This document shows, in pieces, positions 8,470 to 17,141 of a DNA stretch of 64,000 nt. The DNA is taken from NCBI RefSeq assembly GCF_003071345.1, contig NZ_QCYK01000001.1, positions 372,001 through 436,000 on the forward strand, given 5' to 3'. The DNA is from Chitinophaga parva (GTDB lineage Bacteria > Bacteroidota > Bacteroidia > Chitinophagales > Chitinophagaceae). Position 1 is the stretch's first letter. Each line of letters begins with the position of its first letter. The notes under the pieces are model-generated. The model saw nothing but the letters and a program-made list of their open reading frames with translations. It ran no database searches and had not been told where the DNA came from. The position numbers were made by a program, and so were the translations under genes.

Positions 8470-9939
8470 CTACAGGGTGATATGCTGATCCCTGTAGAAT
8501 TCCAGCAACTTCATTTTAAAGATGTAATCATACAGGGCAGATACTTTATCGATCTGGGCCCGGAACAGGTTACTCTGTGTAGTAATATAATCGATGGTAT
8601 TCATCAGCCCCAGTTCATAGCGCTTGCTGGCAAAATCAAATGCCCGCTGGGAAGCTTCCACGGAGCGGGAGGCTGCGTTGTATTTTTGTAAAGAGCCTAC
8701 CGCATTTGCATAAGCGGTATAAATATCCTGTTTCAGCTTCTGGTTGTCCAGGTCTGTGGTCAGTTTCTGATTTTCCAGGTTCAGTTTTGCCTTGTTGTAA
8801 TTGGTGCGCAGCTGCCAGCCGTTCAGGATGGGAATGTTCAAGGTAATCCCCAGCCCCTGCTGGAAGTTATCACTGAGCTGGGTTTTAAACGGTACATAAT
8901 AGCTGGTGAATGTTTTGGGATAGTAGGCCCCTACGTTGGCGCCATTGGGCACACCCGGCGCGGTTTCCACGTTGCCGATCACGCTGTAGCCATAAGTGAG
9001 CGCATCGCCCTGGTTGGGCGTGTGGGCATAATAGGAACGTAAAAAACCAGACACAGACAGGGTGGGAAACATGGCACCAAAGGCAGCTTTTTTCAGCTTC
9101 TGGTATTCATCTATCCGCAACTGGTCTGCTTTTACAAGGGGGTATGTTGCCTGCGCGGCGCTGTACACCATTTCCGGCGCCAGCTCTGTGAGGTGGGGCA
9201 TGGGAATATCTGCAATATTGCCCGGCACCTGCGGGGCGTAAGACTGGTCAAAGCCCAGGTTCAGCAAGGCTTTCATCTGTATCACAGACACGATCTGGGT
9301 GGTCTGGGCAGATACCAGTGTGCTGCTGTCGCGTGCCAGCTGGGCTTCCAGGTCGGCCTGGTTGCTTTCCGGCACGGCGCCGGCTATCACTTGCTTGCGG
9401 GTATTTTCCAACTGGGACTGGGTGAGCTTCAGCTGGTTCTGGCTGATATTTACCTGCTCATCATTGAGCAGGATCTGGAGGAATGCCTGTGCCACGTTCA
9501 GGGCCACATCGTTCTTTGCCTTTTCCAGCAGCATATCATTGGCCCTGCTTTCAAAACGGTTCCCGGCAATCTGGTTGCGGAGCGAAAACCAGTTGAAGAT
9601 ATTGGCGCTGGCCTGCAAACCGGGGCTGGTGGATAAATAACCCTGGTTCACAAATACGTTGGAGGTGGGGTCAATCGTACGACCCAGGTTATAGTTCTCA
9701 CTGAAGGCAGCCGCCACGTTCGGCACTTGCTGCATCTGGCTTTGTTTCAGCGTCAGCGCGGCAAAGCGGCGCTGCACATCCTGTTGCTTAATCGTGATAT
9801 TATGCTGCATGGCATAATCAACACTCTCTTGTAGGGTCCAGGGACGAACAGAGTCTGCCACCTGCGCAGCCACGGGCTGCACACCAGCTACCAGTAAAGA
9901 AAAACACAAGCCAATGCTTGCCGGGGCGAATAACTTCAT
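8470..9939 (-). CDS. TolC-family outer membrane channel protein
   Basis: 489 aa from ATG 9939, which places a Sec signal peptide (LCFSLLVAGVQPVAAQ, cleavage after AQ) at the N-terminus; the upstream in-frame extension to 10047 has no signal character. The mature part has two outer-membrane efflux protein repeats: long helices rich in Gln/Asn/Ala (ALTLKQSQMQQVPNVAAAF; LNLENQKLTTDLDNQKLKQD; ASQRAFDFASKRYELGLMNTIDY, the last close to the family's RYxxG signature). It should form the trimeric outer-membrane exit duct of the efflux complex encoded by its neighbours. Confidence 0.92.
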   Translation of the reverse strand: MKLFAPASIGLCFSLLVAGVQPVAAQVADSVRPWTLQESVDYAMQHNITIKQQDVQRRFAALTLKQSQMQQVPNVAAAFSENYNLGRTIDPTSNVFVNQGYLSTSPGLQASANIFNWFSLRNQIAGNRFESRANDMLLEKAKNDVALNVAQAFLQILLNDEQVNISQNQLKLTQSQLENTRKQVIAGAVPESNQADLEAQLARDSSTLVSAQTTQIVSVIQMKALLNLGFDQSYAPQVPGNIADIPMPHLTELAPEMVYSAAQATYPLVKADQLRIDEYQKLKKAAFGAMFPTLSVSGFLRSYYAHTPNQGDALTYGYSVIGNVETAPGVPNGANVGAYYPKTFTSYYVPFKTQLSDNFQQGLGITLNIPILNGWQLRTNYNKAKLNLENQKLTTDLDNQKLKQDIYTAYANAVGSLQKYNAASRSVEASQRAFDFASKRYELGLMNTIDYITTQSNLFRAQIDKVSALYDYIFKMKLLEFYRDQHITL

Positions 9940-10143
9940 GGGTAAAACTGAATAAGATAGTTGTGGCAATGCCTTTTTAAACGTCCTCACAGCAGGCAAT
10001 ACACGGGCAGGCATGGCGCGTAGCCACACTAAGTTAAGGCAAAACATGATACAATATTTATGTAGTTGTAGAAATGCGGGAAAGGGCTGACCAGCGTTCC
10101 AGTCATGATAATTTTACCCGGCTGGTCCCTGGCCCCCCTTTGA

Positions 10144-10809
10144 TCAGGATACCACCTGGCCATCCTGCAGGCGTATAATGCGGTTTCCATACCCCGCGTT
10201 CTCTTCGGAATGGGTCACCTGTATGATCGTGATCTTGTCCTGCTCATTCAGGGTGCGGAACAGCTCCATGATCTGGCGTGCCTGTTCAGAATGCAGGTTG
10301 CCCGTGGGCTCATCCGCCAGCAGCACCTGGGGCTGGGCCACTACCGCGCGGGCTATACCCACCAGTTGCTGCTGCCCCCCGGAAAGCTGCGCGGGGAAAA
10401 GATCTTTCTTGGCCACGATGTTAAAGCGGTCCAGGATATCAGCCACTTTGCTTTTACGTTCACCGCCGCTCATATTTTTATAGAGCAGGGGCGTTTCAAT
10501 ATTCTCATACACCGTCAGTTCGTCAATGAGGTGGTAAGCCTGGAATACGAAGCCAATGTGGCCGCGGTGCAACTGGGTGCGCTTCTTTTCATTCAGCTTG
10601 CTCACCAGCTCCCCGTCAAATACATACTGCCCGTCCGTAGGCTCTTCCAGCAGGCCCATAATGTGCAGCAGCGTGGATTTGCCGCTACCGGAAGGCCCCA
10701 TGATCGATACAAATTCACCTTCGTGGATCACCAGGTCTATGTCCCGGAGAATATCTACTTTGCCGAAACCGGCAGGGTAACTCTTGCTGATGTGCTTTAA
10801 CTGTATCAT
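10144..10809 (-). CDS. ABC transporter ATPase, LolD/MacB type (second copy in operon)
   Basis: 221 aa. It carries Walker A GPSGSGKST (about 39-47), Q-loop FVFQAYHL, signature LSGGQQQLVGIARA (about 142-155), Walker B VLLADEPTG and the H-loop His in VTHSE. It is a stand-alone nucleotide-binding subunit of the macrolide/lipoprotein export subfamily (DEPTGNLHSE instead of the common DEPTGNLDS). It would drive the FtsX-like permease directly upstream on the same strand (27 bases). A related ATPase occurs five kilobases earlier in the operon. Confidence 0.93.
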   Translation of the reverse strand: MIQLKHISKSYPAGFGKVDILRDIDLVIHEGEFVSIMGPSGSGKSTLLHIMGLLEEPTDGQYVFDGELVSKLNEKKRTQLHRGHIGFVFQAYHLIDELTVYENIETPLLYKNMSGGERKSKVADILDRFNIVAKKDLFPAQLSGGQQQLVGIARAVVAQPQVLLADEPTGNLHSEQARQIMELFRTLNEQDKITIIQVTHSEENAGYGNRIIRLQDGQVVS

Positions 10810-10836
10810 TGCTATTTGTTCGTTTGAAAAGATGTG

Positions 10837-13248
10837 TTAATCCAGGCTGCGCAAGCTTTTCACCGGGTTAGCCAGCGCCGTGCGGATGGCATTGAAACTC
10901 ACGGTGCAGAAAGCGATCCCCACGGCGATCACCGCCACCAGTAAGAAAGTCCAGCCCTGTATATGAATGCGGTAAGCGTAATCAGACAACCAGCGGTCCA
11001 TGCCATACCACGCCAGGGGCGCGGCCAGCAGGATGGAAAGGACCACCAGTTTCAGGAAATCAGCAGAAAGCAGCAGTACCAGGTTGTTCACACTGGCGCC
11101 CAGCACCTTGCGGATGCCTATTTCGCGGGTACGCTGGGCCATGGCCATCACCGCTATGGCAAAGAGGCCCATGCAGGCAATGAGGATGGCCAGTACTGCG
11201 GCGCTGATAAAAATGCGGGACAGTCTTCCTTCCTGGTTATACTGGCGGTCTGTATTCTCATCCAGGAAGCTGCCCTGGAAAGTACTGCCAGGCGCCACTT
11301 CTTCCCAGGCCTGCTTTACCAGGTGCATGGAAGCCGGCAGGTTGCCCGGGCCTACTTTCACAAAAATATAGCGCAGGTTTTCCCGGCCGGAAAGGGTGAA
11401 TGAAAGCGGCGAGATCGTTTTCTTCAGTGATTCAAAATTAAAATCCTTCACCACGCCTATAATGGGCATGGGTGGCTGGTTGCCACTCACCGGCATCAGT
11501 TGTCCTACTGCCTTCTCCGGCCCGCCCAGTATGCGCGCCATGGCTTCATTGATCACCAGTGCGTTGGTGTCCGTGGCAAAGCTGGGAGAGAAATCGCGGC
11601 CGGCCAGCAGGCGCATGCCCATGGTATTTACATAATCATAATCCACCGTGCGCCAGTGCGTGGTGATCATGTGATCGTTGTACATGAAAGACAACATGGA
11701 GGTAGACATGCTGCCGTCGTTGCCCCGGCCCATATTCACATTGGCGGCGCTGATGCCTTTTACCCGGCCGTCGCTGCCCAGCTTATTCCGCAGGCGTTGT
11801 ATGGCTTGTTCGTACTGCACTTTATTGTCCAGGGGAATGCTGATCACCTCTTCCTTATTGTAGCCCAGGGGCATGCTGCGCAGGAAATTGAGCTGCTGCC
11901 AGGCCACCAGGGTGCAGCAGATCAGGGCAGCCGCGATGGTAAACTGGCCTACAATGAGGCTATTGCGCAGGCGGTTGTTGCTACCCACGCGTAGCTTGCC
12001 TTTCAGTACCTGCAGGGTATTGAAGCGGGCCATGCGCCAGGCAGGATAGCCACCGGCAAATACAGTGATCAATACAAACGCTGTAGCCGTATAAGCCAGC
12101 AGGTGCAGATCTTTCAGCAGGGAGAAGGAAAGCCCTGCGCGGAACATGCCGTTGTAAAAAGGTAGCAGCAGCCTTGCACACAAAAGACCCAGTACCAGCG
12201 CCATCAGGCATTGGATCAGGGTTTCACTCCAAAGCTGCAGCACCAGCTGGCGTTCCAGGGCGCCCATTACTTTGCGCATTCCTATCTCCCGCCCGCGGCC
12301 AAAGGCGCGGGCCAGGGCGATGTTCACAAAATTGGTTGCGGCAATGAAAATGATAAAGCAGGCAATGGCCATCAGCAGGTAAATGAACTGGCGCCCGCTG
12401 CCACCGGTGATGGGATTGAAATGCACTTCCTTCAGCGGCAGCAGCTGCAGGCGGATAAAGTTGCCATTCGCGTCCGGCTGGGCCCCATCCTTGCGGTGGT
12501 CTTCAATGGTGCCGGCATAATATTTATTGACCATGCCCTGGATCTGCTGCGTAAAAGTGGCCGCAGCCGCGGGGTTTTCCAGTTGAATGTACTGGTCTGT
12601 CATGGAGTTATCCCAGCGGTTCTTGCACTGCTCATAATTATCATAATTTTCATACCGCTGCAGGCAGGTGAAGTCGATGGTGGAGTTTTGCGGCACATCT
12701 TTTACCACGGCGCTTACCTGGAAAGGCTTCCAGTCGCCGGAGGTCCTTACCTGTACGGTTTTGCCCACGGGGTCTGCATTGCCAAACAGGGAATGCGCCA
12801 GCTTTTCCGTGAGCACCATATCACTCATTCCCTCCAGGGGGGCCTTACTGCCGCTGATCACCGGGAAGGTGAACATGCGCAGGAAATCGGCATCCACATA
12901 GCTAACAAATTGTTCTACTTCCTTATCCCCCACACGTAGGCTGGCACTGCTCCCGATCACGCGGGTGGCGGCTTTCACGCCAGGGGCCTCATTCTTCAAA
13001 GCCGCATTGGCAGGCATGGGCAGGTTCGCCATTTCCTTGATGCGGTCCCGGTCGTTCACACTACGGTACACCTGGAAAACAGACTGACTGTTCGTATGAA
13101 AATTGTCGTACGAAAATTCGGAATACACCGTCATGGCCAGCAGCAGGGCTACGGTAAAGGCGGCAGTCATGCCCAGCAGGTTTACACCGGTCATTACCCG
13201 GGATTTCCAGAGATTGCGCCAGGCTATTTTCAGATAAGTTTTGAACAT
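10837..13248 (-). CDS. ABC transporter permease, FtsX/MacB type
   Basis: 803 aa from ATG 13248 (MFKTYLKIAWRNLWKSR, the standard start of Bacteroidota permeases of this class). Layout: first TM helix (about 20-42), MacB-type periplasmic domain, three-TM FtsX unit (about 280-400), a second TM and periplasmic domain with a TREIGIRKVLGAS coupling segment, and a last three-TM unit ending ANPVKSLRSLD. This double-length form is typical of Bacteroidota. The reading frame continues upstream without a stop to 13431, but that extension is the decayed tail of another permease (see next entry), so I place the start at the internal ATG. It mechanically drives efflux through the adaptor and TolC. Confidence 0.9.
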   Translation of the reverse strand: MFKTYLKIAWRNLWKSRVMTGVNLLGMTAAFTVALLLAMTVYSEFSYDNFHTNSQSVFQVYRSVNDRDRIKEMANLPMPANAALKNEAPGVKAATRVIGSSASLRVGDKEVEQFVSYVDADFLRMFTFPVISGSKAPLEGMSDMVLTEKLAHSLFGNADPVGKTVQVRTSGDWKPFQVSAVVKDVPQNSTIDFTCLQRYENYDNYEQCKNRWDNSMTDQYIQLENPAAAATFTQQIQGMVNKYYAGTIEDHRKDGAQPDANGNFIRLQLLPLKEVHFNPITGGSGRQFIYLLMAIACFIIFIAATNFVNIALARAFGRGREIGMRKVMGALERQLVLQLWSETLIQCLMALVLGLLCARLLLPFYNGMFRAGLSFSLLKDLHLLAYTATAFVLITVFAGGYPAWRMARFNTLQVLKGKLRVGSNNRLRNSLIVGQFTIAAALICCTLVAWQQLNFLRSMPLGYNKEEVISIPLDNKVQYEQAIQRLRNKLGSDGRVKGISAANVNMGRGNDGSMSTSMLSFMYNDHMITTHWRTVDYDYVNTMGMRLLAGRDFSPSFATDTNALVINEAMARILGGPEKAVGQLMPVSGNQPPMPIIGVVKDFNFESLKKTISPLSFTLSGRENLRYIFVKVGPGNLPASMHLVKQAWEEVAPGSTFQGSFLDENTDRQYNQEGRLSRIFISAAVLAILIACMGLFAIAVMAMAQRTREIGIRKVLGASVNNLVLLLSADFLKLVVLSILLAAPLAWYGMDRWLSDYAYRIHIQGWTFLLVAVIAVGIAFCTVSFNAIRTALANPVKSLRSLD

Positions 13249-13253
13249 AGGGA

Positions 13254-13425
13254 GTACTTTTTGTGTTGAATGTAACGTATGAACGGGATGGGTCAATGCA
13301 GCCCGGATGCCCTGGTAGCCTGCGGTGATCCAGGCAAACAGTATGGACGCTGCAATGGTGGCCAGGAAAATACGGGCCCTAAATTGATCCGGGAGGTAAA
13401 CCCTTCCTGCCAGCGGTACAGGCCC
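13254..13425 (-). pseudogene. Remnant C-terminal tail of a second FtsX/MacB permease
   Basis: The residues encoded just before the permease start (IFLATIAASILFAWITAG, then YQGIRAALTHPVHTLHS) reproduce the last TM helix and conserved end of FtsX permeases; compare FNAIRTALANPVKSLRS at the end of the neighbouring permease. One frame over, bases about 13390-13425 read YRWQEGFTSRINLG, which matches the segment that normally precedes that helix, so a single-base frameshift separates the two halves. A TGA precedes this in the same frame. No start or other permease domain remains. The tail runs in frame into the intact permease. I read this as what is left of a permease gene after a deletion. Confidence 0.65.
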
Positions 13426-13541
13426 TGTCAAGCGGTGAGGAAATAGTGGCTGAACATGGAAGGGCCTTTTTACATGCCGCCGCCATCATCAACGTTTCCT
13501 TTGTTGCCTTTGACCAGGCAACTGCTGTATAACGGTATCGG

Positions 13542-14231
13542 CTATACGTGAAATTGCTCCTTGATATTCTCTGTTACCACGCGACCGTCAAACAGGTTGA
13601 TGATGCGGTGTGCAAAACCGGCATCGTACGGGGAGTGGGTAACCATGATGAGGGTGGTGCCGGCATCGTTCAGCTCCTGCAGCAGCTTCATTACTTCTTC
13701 CCCGTTGGTGGAGTCCAGGTTACCGGTCGGTTCATCCGCCAGGATCAGTTTGGGCTGGGCCACCACGGCGCGGGCAATGGCCACACGTTGTTGCTGGCCG
13801 CCAGACAGCTGCTGGGGGAAGTGGTTGCGGCGGTGCATGATGTTCATGCGTTCCAGCACTTTTTCCACTTTTTCCTTCCGCTCGGAAGCAGGCACTTTCA
13901 GGTAAAGCAGCGGCAGTTCCACATTTTCATACACCGTCAGCTCATCGATCAGGTTAAAGCTCTGGAACACGAAGCCAATGGAGCCTTTGCGGAGCTGGGC
14001 GCGCTGGCGCTCACTCATGTGTCCCACTTCCTTGTCCCAGAAGTGATACTCGCCACCGGAGGGGTTGTCCAGCAGGCCAATGATGTTCAGTAACGTGGAC
14101 TTGCCGCAGCCGGAAGGGCCCATGATCGCTACAAACTCCCCGTCCCTGATCTCGAGGTTAATGCCGTTGAGCGCCGTGGTCTCCACCTCTTCGGTGGCAA
14201 ACAGTTTCTGTAAGTTAACGGTACGTATCAT
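13542..14231 (-). CDS. ABC transporter ATPase, LolD/MacB type (first copy in operon)
   Basis: 229 aa. Walker A GPSGCGKST (about 38-46), Q-loop FVFQSFNL, signature LSGGQQQRVAIARA, Walker B LILADEPTGNLDS and H-loop VTHSP are all present. It is a canonical MacB/LolD-type ATPase. It follows the HlyD adaptor gene by 33 bases and precedes the permease remnant, which was presumably its original partner. It may now share the one intact permease with the second ATPase. Confidence 0.93.
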   Translation of the reverse strand: MIRTVNLQKLFATEEVETTALNGINLEIRDGEFVAIMGPSGCGKSTLLNIIGLLDNPSGGEYHFWDKEVGHMSERQRAQLRKGSIGFVFQSFNLIDELTVYENVELPLLYLKVPASERKEKVEKVLERMNIMHRRNHFPQQLSGGQQQRVAIARAVVAQPKLILADEPTGNLDSTNGEEVMKLLQELNDAGTTLIMVTHSPYDAGFAHRIINLFDGRVVTENIKEQFHV

Positions 14232-14264
14232 ACGATAGTTGATTTAGAGGATCGATGTATGTTT

Positions 14265-15512
14265 TTAAAATTCGAGGACTTCTTTGTTACCAAATGTTTC
14301 GTAAGAGGAGGTGATCACCTGCTCACCAGGTTTCAGCCCGTCCACTACTTCAAAGAACATGGGATTTTTACGGCCCAGGGTGATCTTGCGTTTTACTGCG
14401 CGCTTGCCACCGGCATCCAGCACGTACACCCAGTTACCACCGGTGTCTGAGAAGAAGCCGCCGCTGGGCAGCAGTACCGCGGATGCAGATTTACCCAGCT
14501 CCAGGCGGATAGGAGAGGTTTGTCCGCGGCGGATGCCTTCCGGCACGTCCTTGCCAAAATTCAGGTCCACGGCAAAGCTGCCATCCTTGATCTCGGGATA
14601 TACTTTGGTCACAGTAAGTTCGTAATTACCCCCGTTAAATTCAAAGGAGGCCGTAAGACCGGTAAATACGCGGGAAACGTAGTGCTCATCCACGGTGGCG
14701 CGCATTTTAAACCCGTCCATATCATCGATCTGGCCCAGGTTCTGGCCCTCCACGATGCTGGAGCCCACTTCCACGTCTATGCTGGACAGCTGCCCGTCTA
14801 CCGGGGCGCGTACCACCAGGTTGGCCATGTTTTCCTTCATCAGCTCCAGGTTATGCTGGGTGCGTTGCAGGGTGCCGGAAAGCTGGCTGATCTGCACTTT
14901 GGCGTTTTCTTCCTGGAACTGCTGGTACTGCGCCTGGATATCGCGCTGGTGCACCAGGCCCTCGTATTCGTACTTGTTCTTGTTAAATTCCTGGCGGGAT
15001 ACGATGCGCTCATCTACCAGTTGTTTGTTACGGTCGTACAGGTCTTTGGCCTGTGCAATCTGGCGGTCCAGGTCTGCGAGTGTTTTTTCAGATTCAAAGT
15101 GGCTTTGTTTCAGGTTCAGCTTCGTGTTTTCCAGTTCATTCACCAGGCGGTAGATCTCTGTTTCATGATTCACATAGTCCATCATCACGTGCTGGTTTTC
15201 CAGGCGGAGGATGGAATCCCCTTTCTTTACCATGCTGCCACCTTCCAGGAATTTCTTTACCACGTAGCCGCCCTGTATGGCATCGAGGCGGATGGTTTTA
15301 AGAGGCAGTACTACAGCGGTAACGGCAATATAGTCGTCAAAAGGACCCTGGGTTACTTTGGAGATGGTCACTTTGTCTTTTTCAACGTTTAATTTGGAAC
15401 GGTGGTCGGCGAAGATGAGGTTGTAGCCGAGCAGCAGTACCAGTGCTGCGGCACCTCCCACATACAGGATGCGTTTCCTGTTCCAATACTTCTTTTCAAT
15501 TTTTCTGTCCAT
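14265..15512 (-). CDS. HlyD-family periplasmic adaptor (first gene of efflux operon)
   Basis: 415 aa from ATG 15512 (MDRKIEKKYWNRKR, then a TM helix about 15-33). An in-frame extension to 15566 overlaps the probable promoter and is not used. Lipoyl half motifs (GGYVVKKFLEGGSMVKKG; VVRAPVDGQLSSIDVEVGSS) flank a long coiled coil (about 110-210), followed by a beta-barrel domain and a C-terminal domain with ITLGRKNPMFFEVVDGLKPGEQ. It is a second adaptor in the same operon, only distantly like the one at 7064. Two different adaptors with two ATPases suggest that two export modules were merged. Confidence 0.9.
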   Translation of the reverse strand: MDRKIEKKYWNRKRILYVGGAAALVLLLGYNLIFADHRSKLNVEKDKVTISKVTQGPFDDYIAVTAVVLPLKTIRLDAIQGGYVVKKFLEGGSMVKKGDSILRLENQHVMMDYVNHETEIYRLVNELENTKLNLKQSHFESEKTLADLDRQIAQAKDLYDRNKQLVDERIVSRQEFNKNKYEYEGLVHQRDIQAQYQQFQEENAKVQISQLSGTLQRTQHNLELMKENMANLVVRAPVDGQLSSIDVEVGSSIVEGQNLGQIDDMDGFKMRATVDEHYVSRVFTGLTASFEFNGGNYELTVTKVYPEIKDGSFAVDLNFGKDVPEGIRRGQTSPIRLELGKSASAVLLPSGGFFSDTGGNWVYVLDAGGKRAVKRKITLGRKNPMFFEVVDGLKPGEQVITSSYETFGNKEVLEF

Positions 15513-15550
15513 GATCGGGAGCCTTGAGATTTTTGGCTGATCAGCAGTAG

Positions 15551-15566
15551 CCAATCCATGTGCCAA
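15551..15566 (-). promoter_or_regulatory. Probable sigma-54 promoter of the efflux operon
   Basis: On the minus strand the sequence TTTGGCACATGGATTGG fits the -24/-12 consensus TTGGCACG-N4-TTGC: a complete TTGGCAC at -24 (15566-15560), correct 10-base spacing, and TTGG (one mismatch) at -12 (15554-15551). Transcription would start near 15540, about 28 bases before the adaptor ATG at 15512. A sigma-54 response regulator is encoded divergently at 15798, which makes functional use likely. Confidence 0.5.
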
Positions 15567-15797
15567 ACGCCGAAATGCTTGATTATAGCCACTTTGCAGG
15601 GGTTTTCACCGTTATAAGCGTACGCAGATGAACAAAGCACGTTCATTTCCGGACGATTTGCCCCTGCAGGCCAGGTAGTTGCGCACCCGCGTGAAATCTT
15701 TTATTTATATTGGCACGTCCGGTTTTGAGACGATTTCCTTGCGGCCAGCGCCCCAACCCGGAACAGCGTTTGCTCCACCCTTCACACAACTAAATGT

Positions 15798-17138
15798 ATG
15801 ACAACACTCGACCCGGCCAAAATCCTCATTGTAGATGACGACCTGGATGTACTGCGTGCAGCCCGCCTGCTGCTGAAACGTCACTTTGAACAGGTGGACT
15901 TCGAGAAAAATCCGCAAAAGATCCCTTATCTCGTTTCCAACTTTGAGTATGATGTGATCCTGCTGGACATGAACTTCACCCGTGACCTGAGCAGTGGCAA
16001 GGAAGGCTTTGAATGGCTGGACCGTATCCTGGACCTCAAGCCTAATGCGGCCGTGATCCTCTTTACCGCCTACGGCGATGTGGAGATGGCCGTGCGCGCC
16101 ATCAAAGCCGGTGCGGCAGATTTTGTGCTGAAGCCCTGGGAAAACCAGAAGCTGCTGGACACGGTGCATGCCGCCCTGCATAAACGCCGTGCTACGGAAA
16201 AAGACAAAACGCAACAACAGCAAAATCATAACCTCATAGGCCAGAGCCCCGCCATGCAGGCCGTATTTGAAACCGTGTCGCGCGTGGCCAATACCGATGC
16301 CAATATCCTGATCCTGGGCGAGAACGGCACCGGGAAAGATGTGCTGGCCCGCCACATCCACGAGCTGTCCCTCCGCAAGGCAAAACCCTTTGTGGCGGTA
16401 GACCTGGGGGCCATCAGCGAATCACTTTTTGAAAGCGAACTGTTTGGCCACGTCAAAGGCGCCTTCACCGATGCGCGCGACGACCGCAAGGGCCGCTTTG
16501 AGGAGGCAAACGGGGGCACCATCTTCCTGGATGAACTGGGCAATATCAACCTGCCCCTCCAGGCCAAACTGCTCACCGTGCTGCAAAACCGCTCGGTGAC
16601 CCGCGTGGGCTCCAATAAGCTGATACCGCTGGATGTACGCCTGATCTGCGCCACCAACCGTAATATACAGCAAATGGCCGCCCAGCAACAGTTCCGCCAG
16701 GACTTGCTCTACCGCATCAACACGATTGCCATACAACTGCCGCCCCTGCGTGAACGCACGGAAGACATATTGCCCCTGGCCCAGCACTTCCTGGAGCAGT
16801 ACCGCCTGCGGTACCAGCGCCCCGTAACCGGCATCAGTGATTCCCTGGCCAACCAGTTGCAGCAATATGAATGGCCGGGCAACATCCGCGAGCTGCAACA
16901 TGCCATAGAACGCGCGGTGATCCTCTGCCAGGGCAAAACCCTGCAGCCTAAAGATGTTTTCATTAAACCTGCTGAGCCGGAAACGACAGACAATACCGGT
17001 TACAACCTGGAGGAAATGGAACGCAATATGATCGTACAGGCATTGAAAAAATGCAATGGCAACATTACGGAAGCCGCACGGGAACTGGGCCTTAGCCGGG
17101 CCGCCCTGTACCGCCGGCTGGAAAAATACAACCTCTAA
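15798..17138 (+). CDS. Sigma-54-type response regulator with a GAFTDA variant loop
   Basis: 446 aa. Receiver domain (about 5-125) with DDDLD, acceptor Asp in VILLDMNFTRD, Thr in LFTAYGD and Lys in LKPWEN. The AAA+ domain (about 145-380) has Walker A GENGTGKD and Walker B GGTIFLDE, but the sigma-54 contact loop reads GAFTDA instead of GAFTGA. The C-terminus is a Fis-type HTH (ITEAARELGLSRAALYRRL). It is translationally close to the histidine kinase gene downstream (3 bases between stop and GTG). The pair probably senses an envelope condition and controls the divergent efflux operon. An upstream TTGGCACG (15710-15717) lacks a good -12 partner. Confidence 0.93.
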   Translation: MTTLDPAKILIVDDDLDVLRAARLLLKRHFEQVDFEKNPQKIPYLVSNFEYDVILLDMNFTRDLSSGKEGFEWLDRILDLKPNAAVILFTAYGDVEMAVRAIKAGAADFVLKPWENQKLLDTVHAALHKRRATEKDKTQQQQNHNLIGQSPAMQAVFETVSRVANTDANILILGENGTGKDVLARHIHELSLRKAKPFVAVDLGAISESLFESELFGHVKGAFTDARDDRKGRFEEANGGTIFLDELGNINLPLQAKLLTVLQNRSVTRVGSNKLIPLDVRLICATNRNIQQMAAQQQFRQDLLYRINTIAIQLPPLRERTEDILPLAQHFLEQYRLRYQRPVTGISDSLANQLQQYEWPGNIRELQHAIERAVILCQGKTLQPKDVFIKPAEPETTDNTGYNLEEMERNMIVQALKKCNGNITEAARELGLSRAALYRRLEKYNL

Positions 17139-17141
17139 ACT

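Noticed and set aside
13249..13431. Permease start at 13431
   Set aside because: The N-terminal extension is a remnant of another permease; the conserved start MFKTYLKIAWRNL begins at 13248.
15708..15727. Second sigma-54-like TTGGCACG in front of the regulator gene
   Set aside because: Good -24, but the -12 position reads TT rather than GC; spacing does not work. TATATTGG in the same place is a weak alternative promoter.
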